The translations under genes and the position numbers were made by a program. DNA of 64,000 nucleotides from a virus. Position 1 is the first letter of the stretch, and each line of letters opens with the position of its first letter. The DNA is taken from the IMG/VR virus record IMGVR_UViG_3300025674_000021, positions 37,707 to 101,706 of that record; one strand, 5' to 3'. Below, piece by piece: positions 41,110-50,094 of the stretch. The notes below the pieces were generated by a model that was given only the letters and a program-made list of their open reading frames with translations, ran no database searches and was not told where the DNA came from.

Positions 41110-41631
41110 ATGTCTCTTTGGGGCACAGCAGATGCTGTTAGTTTAACTGGTTCGGGTACTGTAACCGTAGATCTTTCCGGTAAAACCGTTACCGGTAATG
41201 GTGCTACGTTCACTAACGTTGCTGAAGGCGATGTCATCTCTATCGGTGTTGGTAACACTTATGGTGAGGCAGTAGTTGCAGGAGTCACTTCCGAAACATT
41301 ACTCACAATCAAATCAACAGATCATCTTCTCGATTCTGTGGATGGAGTTGCTGGTCTTGCATATGCAGTATCACAGAAACCTTCATACACTCTTCATGAT
41401 ACCCATTATGGATCTGATCGTATCTTCGGTGTAGACAACACTGAGGTAACCGTTGCTAGAACTACTAAGTACGATGTAGCACACGGTGGTTGGGTTGGAA
41501 TCACAACCTACAACGATGGTGAAGGTAATCTAAGAGTTAAGACAGAAGTTCTGGTTGCAATGGGCAAAGATGCCGATGGCAACGGTGGTATCGATGGTGA
41601 TGCTGAGAATACTGTATTCCCTAATACCTGA
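41110..41631 (+). CDS. Virion structural-type protein
   Basis: 173 residues from MSLWGTADAVSLTGSGTVTV. The start at 41110 is preceded by AGGGAAAGG and the late motif at 41071; the in-frame ATG at 41059 lies inside the terminator and is rejected. Beta-rich, with repeated VTV-type strands and a HDTHYGSDRIFGVD segment. MSLWG-starting proteins of this type are frequent in marine T4-like phages. Likely minor structural; exact location unknown. Confidence 0.7.
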   Translation: MSLWGTADAVSLTGSGTVTVDLSGKTVTGNGATFTNVAEGDVISIGVGNTYGEAVVAGVTSETLLTIKSTDHLLDSVDGVAGLAYAVSQKPSYTLHDTHYGSDRIFGVDNTEVTVARTTKYDVAHGGWVGITTYNDGEGNLRVKTEVLVAMGKDADGNGGIDGDAENTVFPNT

Positions 41632-41637
41632 TAAATA
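41630..41637 (+). promoter_or_regulatory. Late-type motif GATAAATA
   Basis: Overlaps the stop codon of the preceding gene, 20 bases before the next start. Confidence 0.5.
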
Positions 41638-41657
41638 ACCAAAGTGATTCGTGAGAT

Positions 41658-42029
41658 ATGAGATTTGATGAGTTGAATGAAGATAATTACTTATTATTTG
41701 CAATAAAGTTTTATGATAATCCTCAGGCAGTGACCAGAGAGGATTTTGAATCTGACTTGAAAAGGATAAGGTATATTAAAAGGTTACTTAGGAAGTACAT
41801 TAATACTGGTGAGTTGAAGATTCATCTAATCCTGAATCATCTTACTATATTGTTTAATGTATTTGACGATGCTGCAGTTCCTCTATTGTTTTATAACTTA
41901 GATAAGGAACTTTGGCCATCAATTAAAAGTTTTCTGTTGTTTTTAAATAGGTTCCCAGAGTACCCAAAAACACAGATGCATGAAGTTGATGAAGACAAGA
42001 ACTGTTTAATCCAACTAAGCGAAATCTGA
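41658..42029 (+). CDS. Conserved-type phage protein, 123 aa
   Basis: MRFDELNEDNYLLFAIKFYD..., followed by helical IRYIKRLLRKYINTGELKIH and LLFYNLDKELWPSIKSFLLF. This sequence type is common in T4-like phages of marine cyanobacteria; function unknown to me. A late-type motif precedes it; it overlaps the next gene by one base. Confidence 0.7.
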   Translation: MRFDELNEDNYLLFAIKFYDNPQAVTREDFESDLKRIRYIKRLLRKYINTGELKIHLILNHLTILFNVFDDAAVPLLFYNLDKELWPSIKSFLLFLNRFPEYPKTQMHEVDEDKNCLIQLSEI

Positions 42030-42235
42030 TGGACAGAGTAGATAAATTAATTGATGCCGTCAGACAGATTAGGGAAGAAGCAGCGGCAATGGGAGCAGCA
42101 CCTACAAATAGTGCTAGTACTGCCGGTTTGGGGTATAATCCTGAAACAGAGGGTCCTCCGATAAGAAAGAAAAAGAAATATATTTACGGCGGCAAAAATT
42201 CTAGAAAATGGTGGTTACAGTTTCTAAGAAGGTAA
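42029..42235 (+). CDS. Small hypothetical protein with basic tail
   Basis: 68 residues: acidic helix at the N-terminus, Gly/Ser middle (TAGLGYNPETEGPPI) and a basic aromatic end (KKKKYIYGGKNSRKWW). Adjacent genes abut on both sides. Unknown. Confidence 0.55.
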   Translation: MDRVDKLIDAVRQIREEAAAMGAAPTNSASTAGLGYNPETEGPPIRKKKKYIYGGKNSRKWWLQFLRR

Positions 42236-42631
42236 ATGTTCAATCCTAAAGTTGCAGTATTAGAATCAAAACTCGACATCTATGAAGAATTGTCGAGGGA
42301 GATGCTTGCAAAATTAGAATCTGCTGTTGATAAGATAACTGAAGGTAATAATAAAATTGCAATGGTTCTAACAAAGCATGAAAGTAGGTTAGATGAATCT
42401 GACCGTGCTGATCAGGCAATATTAGAACTTGTGAAGAGAGTAGAAACTAACTTACAAGAATTAGAAAAGAAGGTAGAAGATAATCAAAAAATGCTGTGGG
42501 GAGTCACTTGGACAGCAGCAGCACTAATCGGTATTCTTCAGATTCTACCAATATTAGGACTTCAGTTGACCCCAGCACCCGCGAATGCTATGATGGAACC
42601 AGTAGCTTCCGCCGTGGATGGATCTCGTTGA
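42236..42631 (+). CDS. Coiled-coil protein with C-terminal transmembrane helix
   Basis: 131 residues. Residues ~5-85 are heptad-like (VAVLESKLDIYEELSREMLA and onwards); one helix (WGVTWTAAALIGILQILPIL) spans the membrane; a short Pro/Ala tail follows. The architecture resembles a tethered coiled coil as in spanin-like or membrane-anchored phage proteins. It overlaps the primase start by 14 bases. Confidence 0.6.
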   Translation: MFNPKVAVLESKLDIYEELSREMLAKLESAVDKITEGNNKIAMVLTKHESRLDESDRADQAILELVKRVETNLQELEKKVEDNQKMLWGVTWTAAALIGILQILPILGLQLTPAPANAMMEPVASAVDGSR

Positions 42632-43589
42632 TTCTAAGTTTGTAAGTTTAGTATCCTCTTCGCTACTTAAGTTCAAGCAGGTCAAACCAGACCTGTTTAA
42701 TTTTAGGTGCCCTATTTGCGGCGACTCTAAGAAGAACAAGAATAAGGCAAGGGCATACTTTTATGCCATGAAGAATAATACTAATTTCAAGTGCCACAAC
42801 TGTGGTGCTAGTATGTCGCTGAATAATTTTCTAAAAAAGATTAATCCAGTTCTCCATAAACAATATACCATGGAGAAGTTTAAGGAAGGGCACACTGGTA
42901 GAGGGTTCGTTGTAGGAGAACCCGTATTCACTTTTAAGAAACCGGTATTTAAAAAGAAGTTTGATTTGCCTACAGCATCTTCAAATGATTTTGCTTCAGA
43001 ATATTTGAGACGAAGACAAATTGATCCGGATAAATTTTATTATGCTGACAAATTTAAAGAGTGGACAAATACTCAAAAACAAACATTTGAATCCACATAT
43101 AGGGATGAACCGCGTATTATTATACCAATGTACGATGCGGATAAGAATTTGATTGGATTTCAGGGCAGAGCGTTAGGTTCTTCTAACGCTAAATATATCA
43201 CCGTTATGCTTGATGATGATGCGCCAAAAGTTTACGGAATGGACAAAGTTGATTTTTCGGAATCCATTTACGTTGTTGAAGGACCCTTCGATTCCACGTT
43301 CGTCCAAAATTCTATTGCTATGTGTGGGTCCGACGTTGATCTTGGGACGCTTGGCAGGGGCAATTATATTTACGTTTATGATAACGAACCTCGCAATAGA
43401 GAAATCGTCAACAGAATCAAAGGTGCAATCGATAGAGGTGACACCGTAGTCATTTGGCCAACCAACGTCGATCAGAAAGACATCAACGACATGGTTCTTG
43501 CTGGACATGACGTTAAGACCATGCTAAAATTAAATACCTTCTCCGGTCTGGAAGCAAAAGTTAAGTTCAACAATTGGAAAAAAATATGA
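42618..43589 (+). CDS. 61: DNA primase gp61
   Basis: 323 residues (T4: 342). N-terminal zinc ribbon CPICGDSKKNKNK...CHNCG at residues ~33-65, then the TOPRIM-like domain with IYVVEGPFDSTFV and YVYDNEPRN. It makes primers for the lagging strand with gp41. Overlaps nrdA by four bases (ATGA). Confidence 0.95.
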   Translation: MDLVDSKFVSLVSSSLLKFKQVKPDLFNFRCPICGDSKKNKNKARAYFYAMKNNTNFKCHNCGASMSLNNFLKKINPVLHKQYTMEKFKEGHTGRGFVVGEPVFTFKKPVFKKKFDLPTASSNDFASEYLRRRQIDPDKFYYADKFKEWTNTQKQTFESTYRDEPRIIIPMYDADKNLIGFQGRALGSSNAKYITVMLDDDAPKVYGMDKVDFSESIYVVEGPFDSTFVQNSIAMCGSDVDLGTLGRGNYIYVYDNEPRNREIVNRIKGAIDRGDTVVIWPTNVDQKDINDMVLAGHDVKTMLKLNTFSGLEAKVKFNNWKKI

Positions 43590-45892
43590 GCAACGGGATC
43601 AAAGTAATTAAGAGAAACGAATCCACTGAGAAACTGGATCTTAATAAACTCCATGTAATGGTAGAACATGCTTGTAAAGATCTTGCAGGAGTTTCGGCAT
43701 CTCAAGTGGAGATGAAATCTGGGATTCAGTTTTATGATGGAATCACTACGTCAGAAATTCAAGAAATTCTGATTCGTTCTGCATCAGACCTTATCGATCT
43801 GGATCATCCCAACTACCAGTTCGTAGCAGCACGTCTGCTGCTGTTTGCGCTGCGTAAGCAACTCTTCGGTAGGATGCATGAGTTCCCGACTCTCAGAGAG
43901 CACGTAGGGCGTGCTGTAGAGCGTGGAGTATATGATCCTGTAATCCTGGACCTGTATACCGATGAAGAGTTCACGAAACTGGAAGGGTTCCTTGATCATG
44001 GTCGTGACTATTTGTTTACATATGCCGGGTTGCGTCAAGTTGTAGATAAATATCTTGTACAGGATAGAAGTTCTGGTGAACTGTACGAAACTCCTCAGTT
44101 TATGTACTTGCTGATTTCAGCAACTATCTTCTCAAAGTATCCTAAAGAGACACGGTTAGATTATGTCAAACGATACTACGACGCAATCAGCAAGCACAAA
44201 ATCAACATTCCCACACCTATCATGGCGGGAGTGCGAACTCCACTTCGACAATATGCTAGCTGTGTTCTTGTTGATGTTGATGACACCCTCGATTCTATCT
44301 TTAGCTCTGATATGGCTATTGGCAGATACGTTGCACAAAGGGCGGGCATCGGTATCAACGCAGGTCGCATCAGGGGCATCAACAGTAAGATCCGAGGCGG
44401 AGAAGTTCAGCATACAGGCGTTATCCCTTTCCTCAAAAAGTTTGAAGCAACTGTCAGATGCTGCACTCAGAATGGCATCCGAGGTGGATCAGCGACTGTC
44501 CACTTCCCAATCTGGCACCAAGAAATCCAAGACATCCTGGTCCTGAAGAATAACAAAGGAACAGAAGATAATCGTGTCAGAAAACTGGACTACTCAATCC
44601 AAATCAGCAAACTGTTCTACGAACGATTCATCACGAACGGACACATCACACTGTTCTCGCCTCACGATGTTCCAGGTTTGTATGATGCTTTTGGTACTCC
44701 TGGATTTGATGATCTATACAGAGCTTACGAGGGTGACCCAGATGTGCCTCAAAAGGCAATTCCTGCCCAGGAGCTTCTTCTGGATCTTCTGAAGGAACGT
44801 GCAGAAACTGGTCGTTTGTACATCATGAACATCGACCACTGCAACTCTCACTCATCCTTTACTGATAAAGTTGAAATGAGTAACCTCTGTCAAGAGATTA
44901 CTCTACCTACAAAACCACTACAACATATTGATGATGAGCAGGGGGAGATTGCGCTTTGCATTCTTAGTGCTATTAATATTGGCAAGACCAGAGATAAGGA
45001 AGATCTGCAAGATCTTTGCGACCTTGCTGTTCGTGGTCTTGATGAACTTATTGATTTCCAAGAATATCCCGTCAGAGCAGCAGAAATTGCAACAAGAGCA
45101 CGCAGGTCACTTGGAATCGGTTACATTGGACTTGCCCATTACCTAGCAAAGAATGGAGTCAAGTATGATAGTGAAGGTGCTGTACGTTTGGTCCATGACC
45201 TAACAGAAGCGTTCCAATATTATTTAATTAAAGCAACTGTAAATCTTGCTAAAGAGAAGGGTGCTTGTGAGTATAGCAGCCGAACAAAATACGGCAGTGG
45301 AATTCTTCCAATCGATACATACAAGAAGGACGTAGACGAAATTATCCCTAATGAGCTTCACTATGATTGGGAGGGTCTTAGAGCAGAAGTTCTCGAACAT
45401 GGAGTCCGGAACAGCACGTTGTCCGCACAAATGCCTTCAGAGAGCAGTTCCGTTGTGTCAAATGCCACAAACGGAATTGAGCCACCTAGAGGACACTTGT
45501 CCGTTAAGAAGTCCAAGAAAGGACCTCTTAAGCAGATTGTTCCGCAGTATACTACCCTGAAGAACAATTACACATTGCTTTGGGATATGACTTCTAACAG
45601 AGGTTATATCAACATTGTTTCTGTTATGCAGAAATTCTTTGATCAGGCAATTTCAGGTAACTGGAATTACAACCCTGAACATTATCCAAACAATGAAGTG
45701 CCTACGTCTGTGATGGCACAAGATCTTCTAACTACATACAAGTATGGTTGGAAGACCTCTTATTATCAGAACACTTACGACAACAAAAACGACGAAGTTG
45801 AGGACTCTGCAGATAAAGATGCTGCAGAAGCACTCATGGATCAACTATTAGAACTTTCAGAGGAGGAAGATTGTGAGTCTTGTAAGATTTAA
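43586..45892 (+). CDS. nrdA: Ribonucleotide reductase alpha subunit NrdA
   Basis: 768 residues from MSNGIKVIKRN (ATG overlapping the primase TGA; an in-frame ATG at 43574 is less likely). It is the class Ia large subunit converting NDP to dNDP. Motifs: ATP-cone-like N-terminus, ASCVLVDVDDTLDSI, RGGSATVHFPIWH, the active-site NLCQEITLP region, and MPSESSSVVSNATNGIEPPR. The C-terminal Cys pair CESC is the redox shuttle. Confidence 0.96.
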   Translation: MSNGIKVIKRNESTEKLDLNKLHVMVEHACKDLAGVSASQVEMKSGIQFYDGITTSEIQEILIRSASDLIDLDHPNYQFVAARLLLFALRKQLFGRMHEFPTLREHVGRAVERGVYDPVILDLYTDEEFTKLEGFLDHGRDYLFTYAGLRQVVDKYLVQDRSSGELYETPQFMYLLISATIFSKYPKETRLDYVKRYYDAISKHKINIPTPIMAGVRTPLRQYASCVLVDVDDTLDSIFSSDMAIGRYVAQRAGIGINAGRIRGINSKIRGGEVQHTGVIPFLKKFEATVRCCTQNGIRGGSATVHFPIWHQEIQDILVLKNNKGTEDNRVRKLDYSIQISKLFYERFITNGHITLFSPHDVPGLYDAFGTPGFDDLYRAYEGDPDVPQKAIPAQELLLDLLKERAETGRLYIMNIDHCNSHSSFTDKVEMSNLCQEITLPTKPLQHIDDEQGEIALCILSAINIGKTRDKEDLQDLCDLAVRGLDELIDFQEYPVRAAEIATRARRSLGIGYIGLAHYLAKNGVKYDSEGAVRLVHDLTEAFQYYLIKATVNLAKEKGACEYSSRTKYGSGILPIDTYKKDVDEIIPNELHYDWEGLRAEVLEHGVRNSTLSAQMPSESSSVVSNATNGIEPPRGHLSVKKSKKGPLKQIVPQYTTLKNNYTLLWDMTSNRGYINIVSVMQKFFDQAISGNWNYNPEHYPNNEVPTSVMAQDLLTTYKYGWKTSYYQNTYDNKNDEVEDSADKDAAEALMDQLLELSEEEDCESCKI

Positions 45893-47057
45893 AACTAACA
45901 ACGACGATCGCCGTTCAGTCACTGAGATGACTGTTTTCAATTCAGAGGAGGTAGACACTAAAAAACAACCAATGTTCTTTGGCAAACCTCTTGGAATTCA
46001 AAGATATGATTCTTACAAGTATCCAATTTTTGATAAACTAACATCACAGCAACTAGGTTATTTTTGGAGACCTGAAGAGGTCTCCCTCCAGAAAGATCGT
46101 GCCGACTATCAGACGTTACGCCCAGAGCAAAAACACATTTTTACCAGCAATCTTAAATACCAGATCATGCTGGATTCTGTACAAGGGCGCGGTCCTGGGA
46201 TGGCTTTTATCCCTTACTGTTCATTACCTGAATTAGAGGCGTGTATGGAGGTCTGGGGGTTCATGGAAATGATCCACAGTCGTTCTTATACACATATTAT
46301 CAAGAATGTGTACGCAGACCCTTCGGATGTGTTTGATCACATCCTCAATGATGATCGCATCGTTGAACGTGCTATGAGCGTCACAGAAGCATACAATGAC
46401 TTCATTAATGCTGCCCATCAGTATGATAACTCAAATGATTGGAAACACGCATTAGAAGGAATATCCTATGCACAGGACTCAAGATATGAACTTAAGCGCA
46501 AACTATTCAGAGCAGTTGCAAACGTTAATATTCTTGAAGGTATTCGCTTTTACGTATCATTCGCTTGCAGTTTTGCATTTGGCGAACTCAAACTTATGGA
46601 AGGAAGTGCAAAGATCATCTCCTTAATTGCAAGAGACGAGAATCAGCATCTTGCTATCACTCAGAATATTATGAAGAAATGGAGAGAGGGTGATGATCCA
46701 GAGATGCAAAAGATCTTCAAAGAAGAAGAGCAATGGTTGATTAGCACATTTGAAAACTGTGTTAATCAAGAAAAACTTTGGGCAGAATATCTGTTCAAAG
46801 ATGGATCTATGATTGGTTTAAATGATAAACTGCTTCAGCAGTATGTAGAATGGATTGCCAATCGTAGGATGAAGGCAATCGGACTTAAACAAATCTATGA
46901 CATTCCTGCAAAGAACAATCCACTCCCTTGGACAGAGCATTGGATCTCTTCTAAAGGTCTTCAAGTGGCACCCCAAGAAACAGAAGTCGAATCCTACATC
47001 GTTGGAGGAATCAAACAAGACGTTACCGAAGATACTTTTGCAGGGTTCTCCCTGTAA
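45873..47057 (+). CDS. nrdB: Ribonucleotide reductase beta subunit NrdB
   Basis: 394 residues from GTG, six bases after AGGAGG; an alternative ATG at 45927 (MTVFNSEEVD) gives a length nearer other phage NrdB. The small subunit holds the di-iron/tyrosyl radical: ELEACMEVWGFMEMIHSRSY, then ARDENQHLAIT supply the ligands. It overlaps the nrdA end by 20 bases. It ends FAGFSL, the peptide that binds NrdA. Confidence 0.94.
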   Translation: MSLVRFKTNNDDRRSVTEMTVFNSEEVDTKKQPMFFGKPLGIQRYDSYKYPIFDKLTSQQLGYFWRPEEVSLQKDRADYQTLRPEQKHIFTSNLKYQIMLDSVQGRGPGMAFIPYCSLPELEACMEVWGFMEMIHSRSYTHIIKNVYADPSDVFDHILNDDRIVERAMSVTEAYNDFINAAHQYDNSNDWKHALEGISYAQDSRYELKRKLFRAVANVNILEGIRFYVSFACSFAFGELKLMEGSAKIISLIARDENQHLAITQNIMKKWREGDDPEMQKIFKEEEQWLISTFENCVNQEKLWAEYLFKDGSMIGLNDKLLQQYVEWIANRRMKAIGLKQIYDIPAKNNPLPWTEHWISSKGLQVAPQETEVESYIVGGIKQDVTEDTFAGFSL

Positions 47058-47187
47058 AAGAAATTGTAAATGTAACTGTTTAAAAACTGAAGATGTTTTA
47101 GAATCCTACCGAGAGGCAGCACTATCAGATGCCTACATGTTCGGTGACTATGATGGATACGAAGCATATAAGCAAGAGGGTCAATGA
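47038..47187 (+). CDS. Cys-rich miniprotein after nrdB, TTG start
   Basis: 49 residues, overlapping the nrdB end by 20 bases. N-terminal Cys cluster GSPCKRNCKCNCLKTEDV, then an acidic Tyr-rich half (FGDYDGYEAYKQEG). Cyanophages often place a glutaredoxin behind nrdB; this is not a glutaredoxin, but a redox or metal-binding partner is imaginable. No ATG is available upstream, so a TTG start is inferred. Confidence 0.5.
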   Translation: MQGSPCKRNCKCNCLKTEDVLESYREAALSDAYMFGDYDGYEAYKQEGQ

Positions 47188-47199
47188 CCCTCTTTTTTT
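47174..47199 (+). terminator. Terminator fused to late promoter
   Basis: AAGAGGGTC / GACCCTCTT stem with AAT loop and T-run, followed by TATAAATA. The stem overlaps the end of the Cys-rich ORF. Confidence 0.9.
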
Positions 47200-47207
47200 T
47201 ATAAATA
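47200..47207 (+). promoter_or_regulatory. Late promoter motif TATAAATA
   Basis: Exact match at the end of the terminator T-run; next start 21 bases on. Confidence 0.7.
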
Positions 47208-47228
47208 CTTGAAAAAGTAATTGTAGAA

Positions 47229-48032
47229 ATGAAGACGTATAAGCAGTTTATATTCGATTCTTATGATGCTCTGAAAGATCTTGAGAATCTTCAAGAGGTA
47301 GTTCCTCTATTGATTCCTGCTGCCATTGGTGCTGCTAAATTAGGTGGCGCAGCACTTACTGCATATTCTGCTTATAGTGCAGCAAAGAATTTAAAGAAAG
47401 GGAAGTATGGTGATGCTGCATTGGATGCGCTGGGCGTTATTCCTGGTGGAGGTTTAGCATTTAAGGGAGCAAGAGCACTTGGTGCAGGTAAAAATCTTGC
47501 AAGAGGTGCTTCTGCAGCAACCAGTGTTGCAAGATGGTCTTCGCCTGCAAGAAATAGACCTATTGAAAAGGGTGCCGAAATGGCAATGAATGCAGTGCTT
47601 GGAACTGGTGCTACACAGGCAAAGAATTCATCTACACCCACTAATTCTAATACTTCTGCTACACCCGCTAATTCTAATACTTCTGCTGCCAATTCTAATA
47701 CTTCTGCTGCCAATTCTAATACTTCTCAATCAAATCAATCAACTGAAAAGAAAAAAGAATTTGATCCCAAAAAATTACCTGGTGCTGGACTTGCAATCAG
47801 AACTGATTTAAGTTCTCCTACCATGATAACTAAATCTCAAGCAGAAGCAGAGCAAGGTATTGAAAACGATAAACCTGCATCTACGAATGTAGATACTTCT
47901 GCTACACAAGCAGATGCACAGGCAAAAGAAAGACAAAAAGCAGAAGCGAAAAAGAAAGCAGAACAAGCATTGAAGAAAAAGAATCAAGAACTCAATGATA
48001 AATTGAGACCTGACTTCGCTATGGCAGGTTAA
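47229..48032 (+). CDS. Virion-type protein with capsid-targeting-like N-terminus and membrane-active helix
   Basis: 267 residues. It starts MKTYKQFIFDSYDAL, close to T4 internal protein starts (MKTYQEFI). An Ala/Gly hydrophobic stretch (VPLLIPAAIGAAKLGGAALT) could insert in membranes. A Ser/Asn/Thr repeat linker and a Lys-rich coiled coil at the C-terminus follow. An internal head protein injected with DNA is a reasonable guess; no known enzyme motif. Confidence 0.7.
   Translation: MKTYKQFIFDSYDALKDLENLQEVVPLLIPAAIGAAKLGGAALTAYSAYSAAKNLKKGKYGDAALDALGVIPGGGLAFKGARALGAGKNLARGASAATSVARWSSPARNRPIEKGAEMAMNAVLGTGATQAKNSSTPTNSNTSATPANSNTSAANSNTSAANSNTSQSNQSTEKKKEFDPKKLPGAGLAIRTDLSSPTMITKSQAEAEQGIENDKPASTNVDTSATQADAQAKERQKAEAKKKAEQALKKKNQELNDKLRPDFAMAG
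47643..47726 (+). repeat. Tandem repeats coding NSNTSA
   Basis: Four units starting AATTCTAATACTTCT, spaced 27, 21 and 21 bases, inside the gene at 47229. They code for a flexible polar linker. Confidence 0.9.
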
Positions 48033-48035
48033 TTT

Positions 48036-48043
48036 TATAAATA
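48036..48043 (+). promoter_or_regulatory. Late promoter motif TATAAATA
   Basis: Exact match shortly after the preceding stop; next start 31 bases on. Confidence 0.65.
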
Positions 48044-48074
48044 AAAATATCAAGAAATTATAACAATAAAACCC

Positions 48075-50009
48075 ATGGGACGCCTTACTGGATCTGACGC
48101 TAAAAAACTGTATGAACTTTATGATTCAATCTATGAGAAGAAAAAAGATTGCGTCGATAAAGATAAGAAAGGAATGCACAACTGTGCTAAGAAGGTCTGC
48201 CATGAAGAGTATGGTGAAGGAGAAACCATCTTCAGTCAGCACGCTGCACCTGATGAGAATGGATTCGTATCTCACTACAACGTCCAGTTCGAGCACGGCA
48301 TTGTAGAGAATGTATCCGTAGAGGATCTGGAAGTCCTTACCATGGTTGAGCACTCAGAGCACGTAGAGCACGACGGAGAAGTCGTTGCTGAAGATGCTGA
48401 AGAAGTTGAAGAGGGTGCTGCAAATATTCTTAGAGCAGGTCTGGCTGCTGGCACAGCACTTGCTGGTGGTGTGCTTGCTAAAAAAGCATCTGACGTTGCT
48501 GGAAAAATTAAAGAGAAGCAGCAGAAAAAATCTGATATGATCAAGAAAACTCTTGGTAACTCTCACGAACTTGAGGGAGAGAATCTCCAAGAATATGATG
48601 TGCAAGGTGCAGTAAAGGGAGCACTTGATAAGGGTGCTAAGTTTATGAAAACAAATCCTGTCGGCAAGGCAGTTGGTGCTGTTCTAAAACCTGTAGGAAA
48701 GGGAGCAGGAACTGTCACTAAGGCACAGCAAGATGCAAAGATCAAGATGAATAATAAAGAAGAAATGACTAGAATTACTGGTTTTGATGTCGCTAATTTA
48801 ATGGAAGCTTATTCCGCAGTTTATGCTCCTCAAGAACTTACTGAAGAGCAGGTGTGGGAAGAAGTTGAAGTTTGGGTAAATTCACTTATCGAAGAAGGTT
48901 ATGACCTCAGTGAGTATACTTGGGAAGATATGTATGAAGCATACATTGAGGAACAGGGAGGAAGACTGCCTGGGCCAGCAAGAAGAGCGGCTCAACAAGC
49001 AGCAAGAGAAGCACAAAACGTCAAAAGAGCACAAGCACCAACTCTTCCTACCAAACCTACTAGAGGTGGTTCTTTTAGATACCAACCAGTTGCAGCAGAC
49101 AAGGGTAGAGGAGGAGATGCTGCATATAGAGCAGGTGGTGGAGATGCAGCAGCAAAAAGTGGTCTAACCAGACAACAGATTCAGCAAAAGGGAATGACAG
49201 CAACGAGAGCAGCATCAGTAACTTCAACTGGAGTTTCTGGACTTTCTGCTGCTGATCGAGCTGCATATTCTGCTGGTGGTGGAAATGCCAAGGCCATGCA
49301 AGGAATGGGACAGAGTACCGCTCAAGTGATCGCACAAGGTAAAGCAAATCTTGCTAGAATGGATCAGGGCAAACCAGCACCTGCTGGAGCAAGACCAACT
49401 TCTGGTCCATCATCAACTAATCCAAAATCTGGATTATCTGCATTTCCTGCCGCTAGACCTGCTGCTGCTGCTGCTCCTGCCGCTAGACCTGCTACTCCTG
49501 CTGCTACTCCTGCTGCCGCTAGACCTGCTTCCACAACTTCCACACCAACGCCTCAAAAAAACTTTAACCCTTTGATGCAAAAAACTTTTGGTTATCAAAC
49601 TGGACAACAACCAACTAAACCAAGTGGTCCAAAAGAACCAAATGTAACTGTAATGAAAAGTGGAAGACTTGCAACGGCACTTTCTGGACCCATGAAAAGG
49701 GTTAAAGAAGAATATGATGATTATGATGTTGTATTATATCATTTACTTGATGAAGGTTATGCTGAGACCGAAGAAGCAGCACTTGCAATCATGGCAAACA
49801 TGACCGAAGAGTGGAGAAATGAGATTGTTGAGCAATCTTCTACTCGATCCATGGCACATCAAGTTACTGATGCTCTCCCTTGGAACCGTAATACGAAGTA
49901 CACCACCCAAGGCAAACTCCGTAAACCTGGCGAAAATGTTCATGGTCAACAAACTGGTAGAAAACCTGCACCGACAAGTTCCATGACTTCTGACGGTAAA
50001 CCTAGGTAG
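48075..50009 (+). CDS. Large low-complexity virion-type protein with shared C-terminal motif (family A, copy 2)
   Basis: 644 residues. The N-terminal motif GRLTGSDAKKLYELYDSIYE recurs internally near residue 232 as TRITGFDVANLMEAYSAVYA. In between are a Cys-containing segment, an acidic stretch and a small-residue helix (GLAAGTALAGGVLA). A long basic Ala/Pro/Gly region follows. The C-terminal YHLLDEGYAETEEAALAIMA motif is shared with genes at 15981 and 50095. Late promoter upstream; its terminator matches that of copy 1. Structural or ejected protein suspected. Confidence 0.8.
   Translation: MGRLTGSDAKKLYELYDSIYEKKKDCVDKDKKGMHNCAKKVCHEEYGEGETIFSQHAAPDENGFVSHYNVQFEHGIVENVSVEDLEVLTMVEHSEHVEHDGEVVAEDAEEVEEGAANILRAGLAAGTALAGGVLAKKASDVAGKIKEKQQKKSDMIKKTLGNSHELEGENLQEYDVQGAVKGALDKGAKFMKTNPVGKAVGAVLKPVGKGAGTVTKAQQDAKIKMNNKEEMTRITGFDVANLMEAYSAVYAPQELTEEQVWEEVEVWVNSLIEEGYDLSEYTWEDMYEAYIEEQGGRLPGPARRAAQQAAREAQNVKRAQAPTLPTKPTRGGSFRYQPVAADKGRGGDAAYRAGGGDAAAKSGLTRQQIQQKGMTATRAASVTSTGVSGLSAADRAAYSAGGGNAKAMQGMGQSTAQVIAQGKANLARMDQGKPAPAGARPTSGPSSTNPKSGLSAFPAARPAAAAAPAARPATPAATPAAARPASTTSTPTPQKNFNPLMQKTFGYQTGQQPTKPSGPKEPNVTVMKSGRLATALSGPMKRVKEEYDDYDVVLYHLLDEGYAETEEAALAIMANMTEEWRNEIVEQSSTRSMAHQVTDALPWNRNTKYTTQGKLRKPGENVHGQQTGRKPAPTSSMTSDGKPR
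49446..49530 (+). repeat. Imperfect repeats coding PAARPA
   Basis: CCTGCCGCTAGACCTGCT recurs at 49446, 49476 and about 49513, separated by GCT/CCT triplets. It codes for an Ala/Pro linker in family A copy 2 and is prone to slippage. Confidence 0.85.
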
Positions 50010-50032
50010 TCCACTTTTCAAACTGTCCACTG

Positions 50033-50057
50033 GGAGGTCTTCGGACCTCCTTTTTTT
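50033..50057 (+). terminator. Terminator after family A copy 2
   Basis: GGAGGTC / GACCTCC stem, TTCG loop, seven T. Preceded by AAACTGTCCACT, as at the 17776 terminator. Confidence 0.9.
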
Positions 50058-50063
50058 ATGGAA

Positions 50064-50071
50064 TATAAATA
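50064..50071 (+). promoter_or_regulatory. Late promoter motif TATAAATA
   Basis: Exact match 23 bases before the next start and just after a terminator. Confidence 0.7.
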
Positions 50072-50094
50072 TTTGATATGTTAGAAGTATAAAA

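Noticed and set aside
45361-45567. Small frames on either strand inside nrdA
   Set aside because: They are out-of-frame shadows of a strongly conserved gene.
46897-47037. Upstream part of the 96-codon frame overlapping nrdB
   Set aside because: It runs out of frame through conserved NrdB sequence; only the 3' part from 47038 looks like a real gene.
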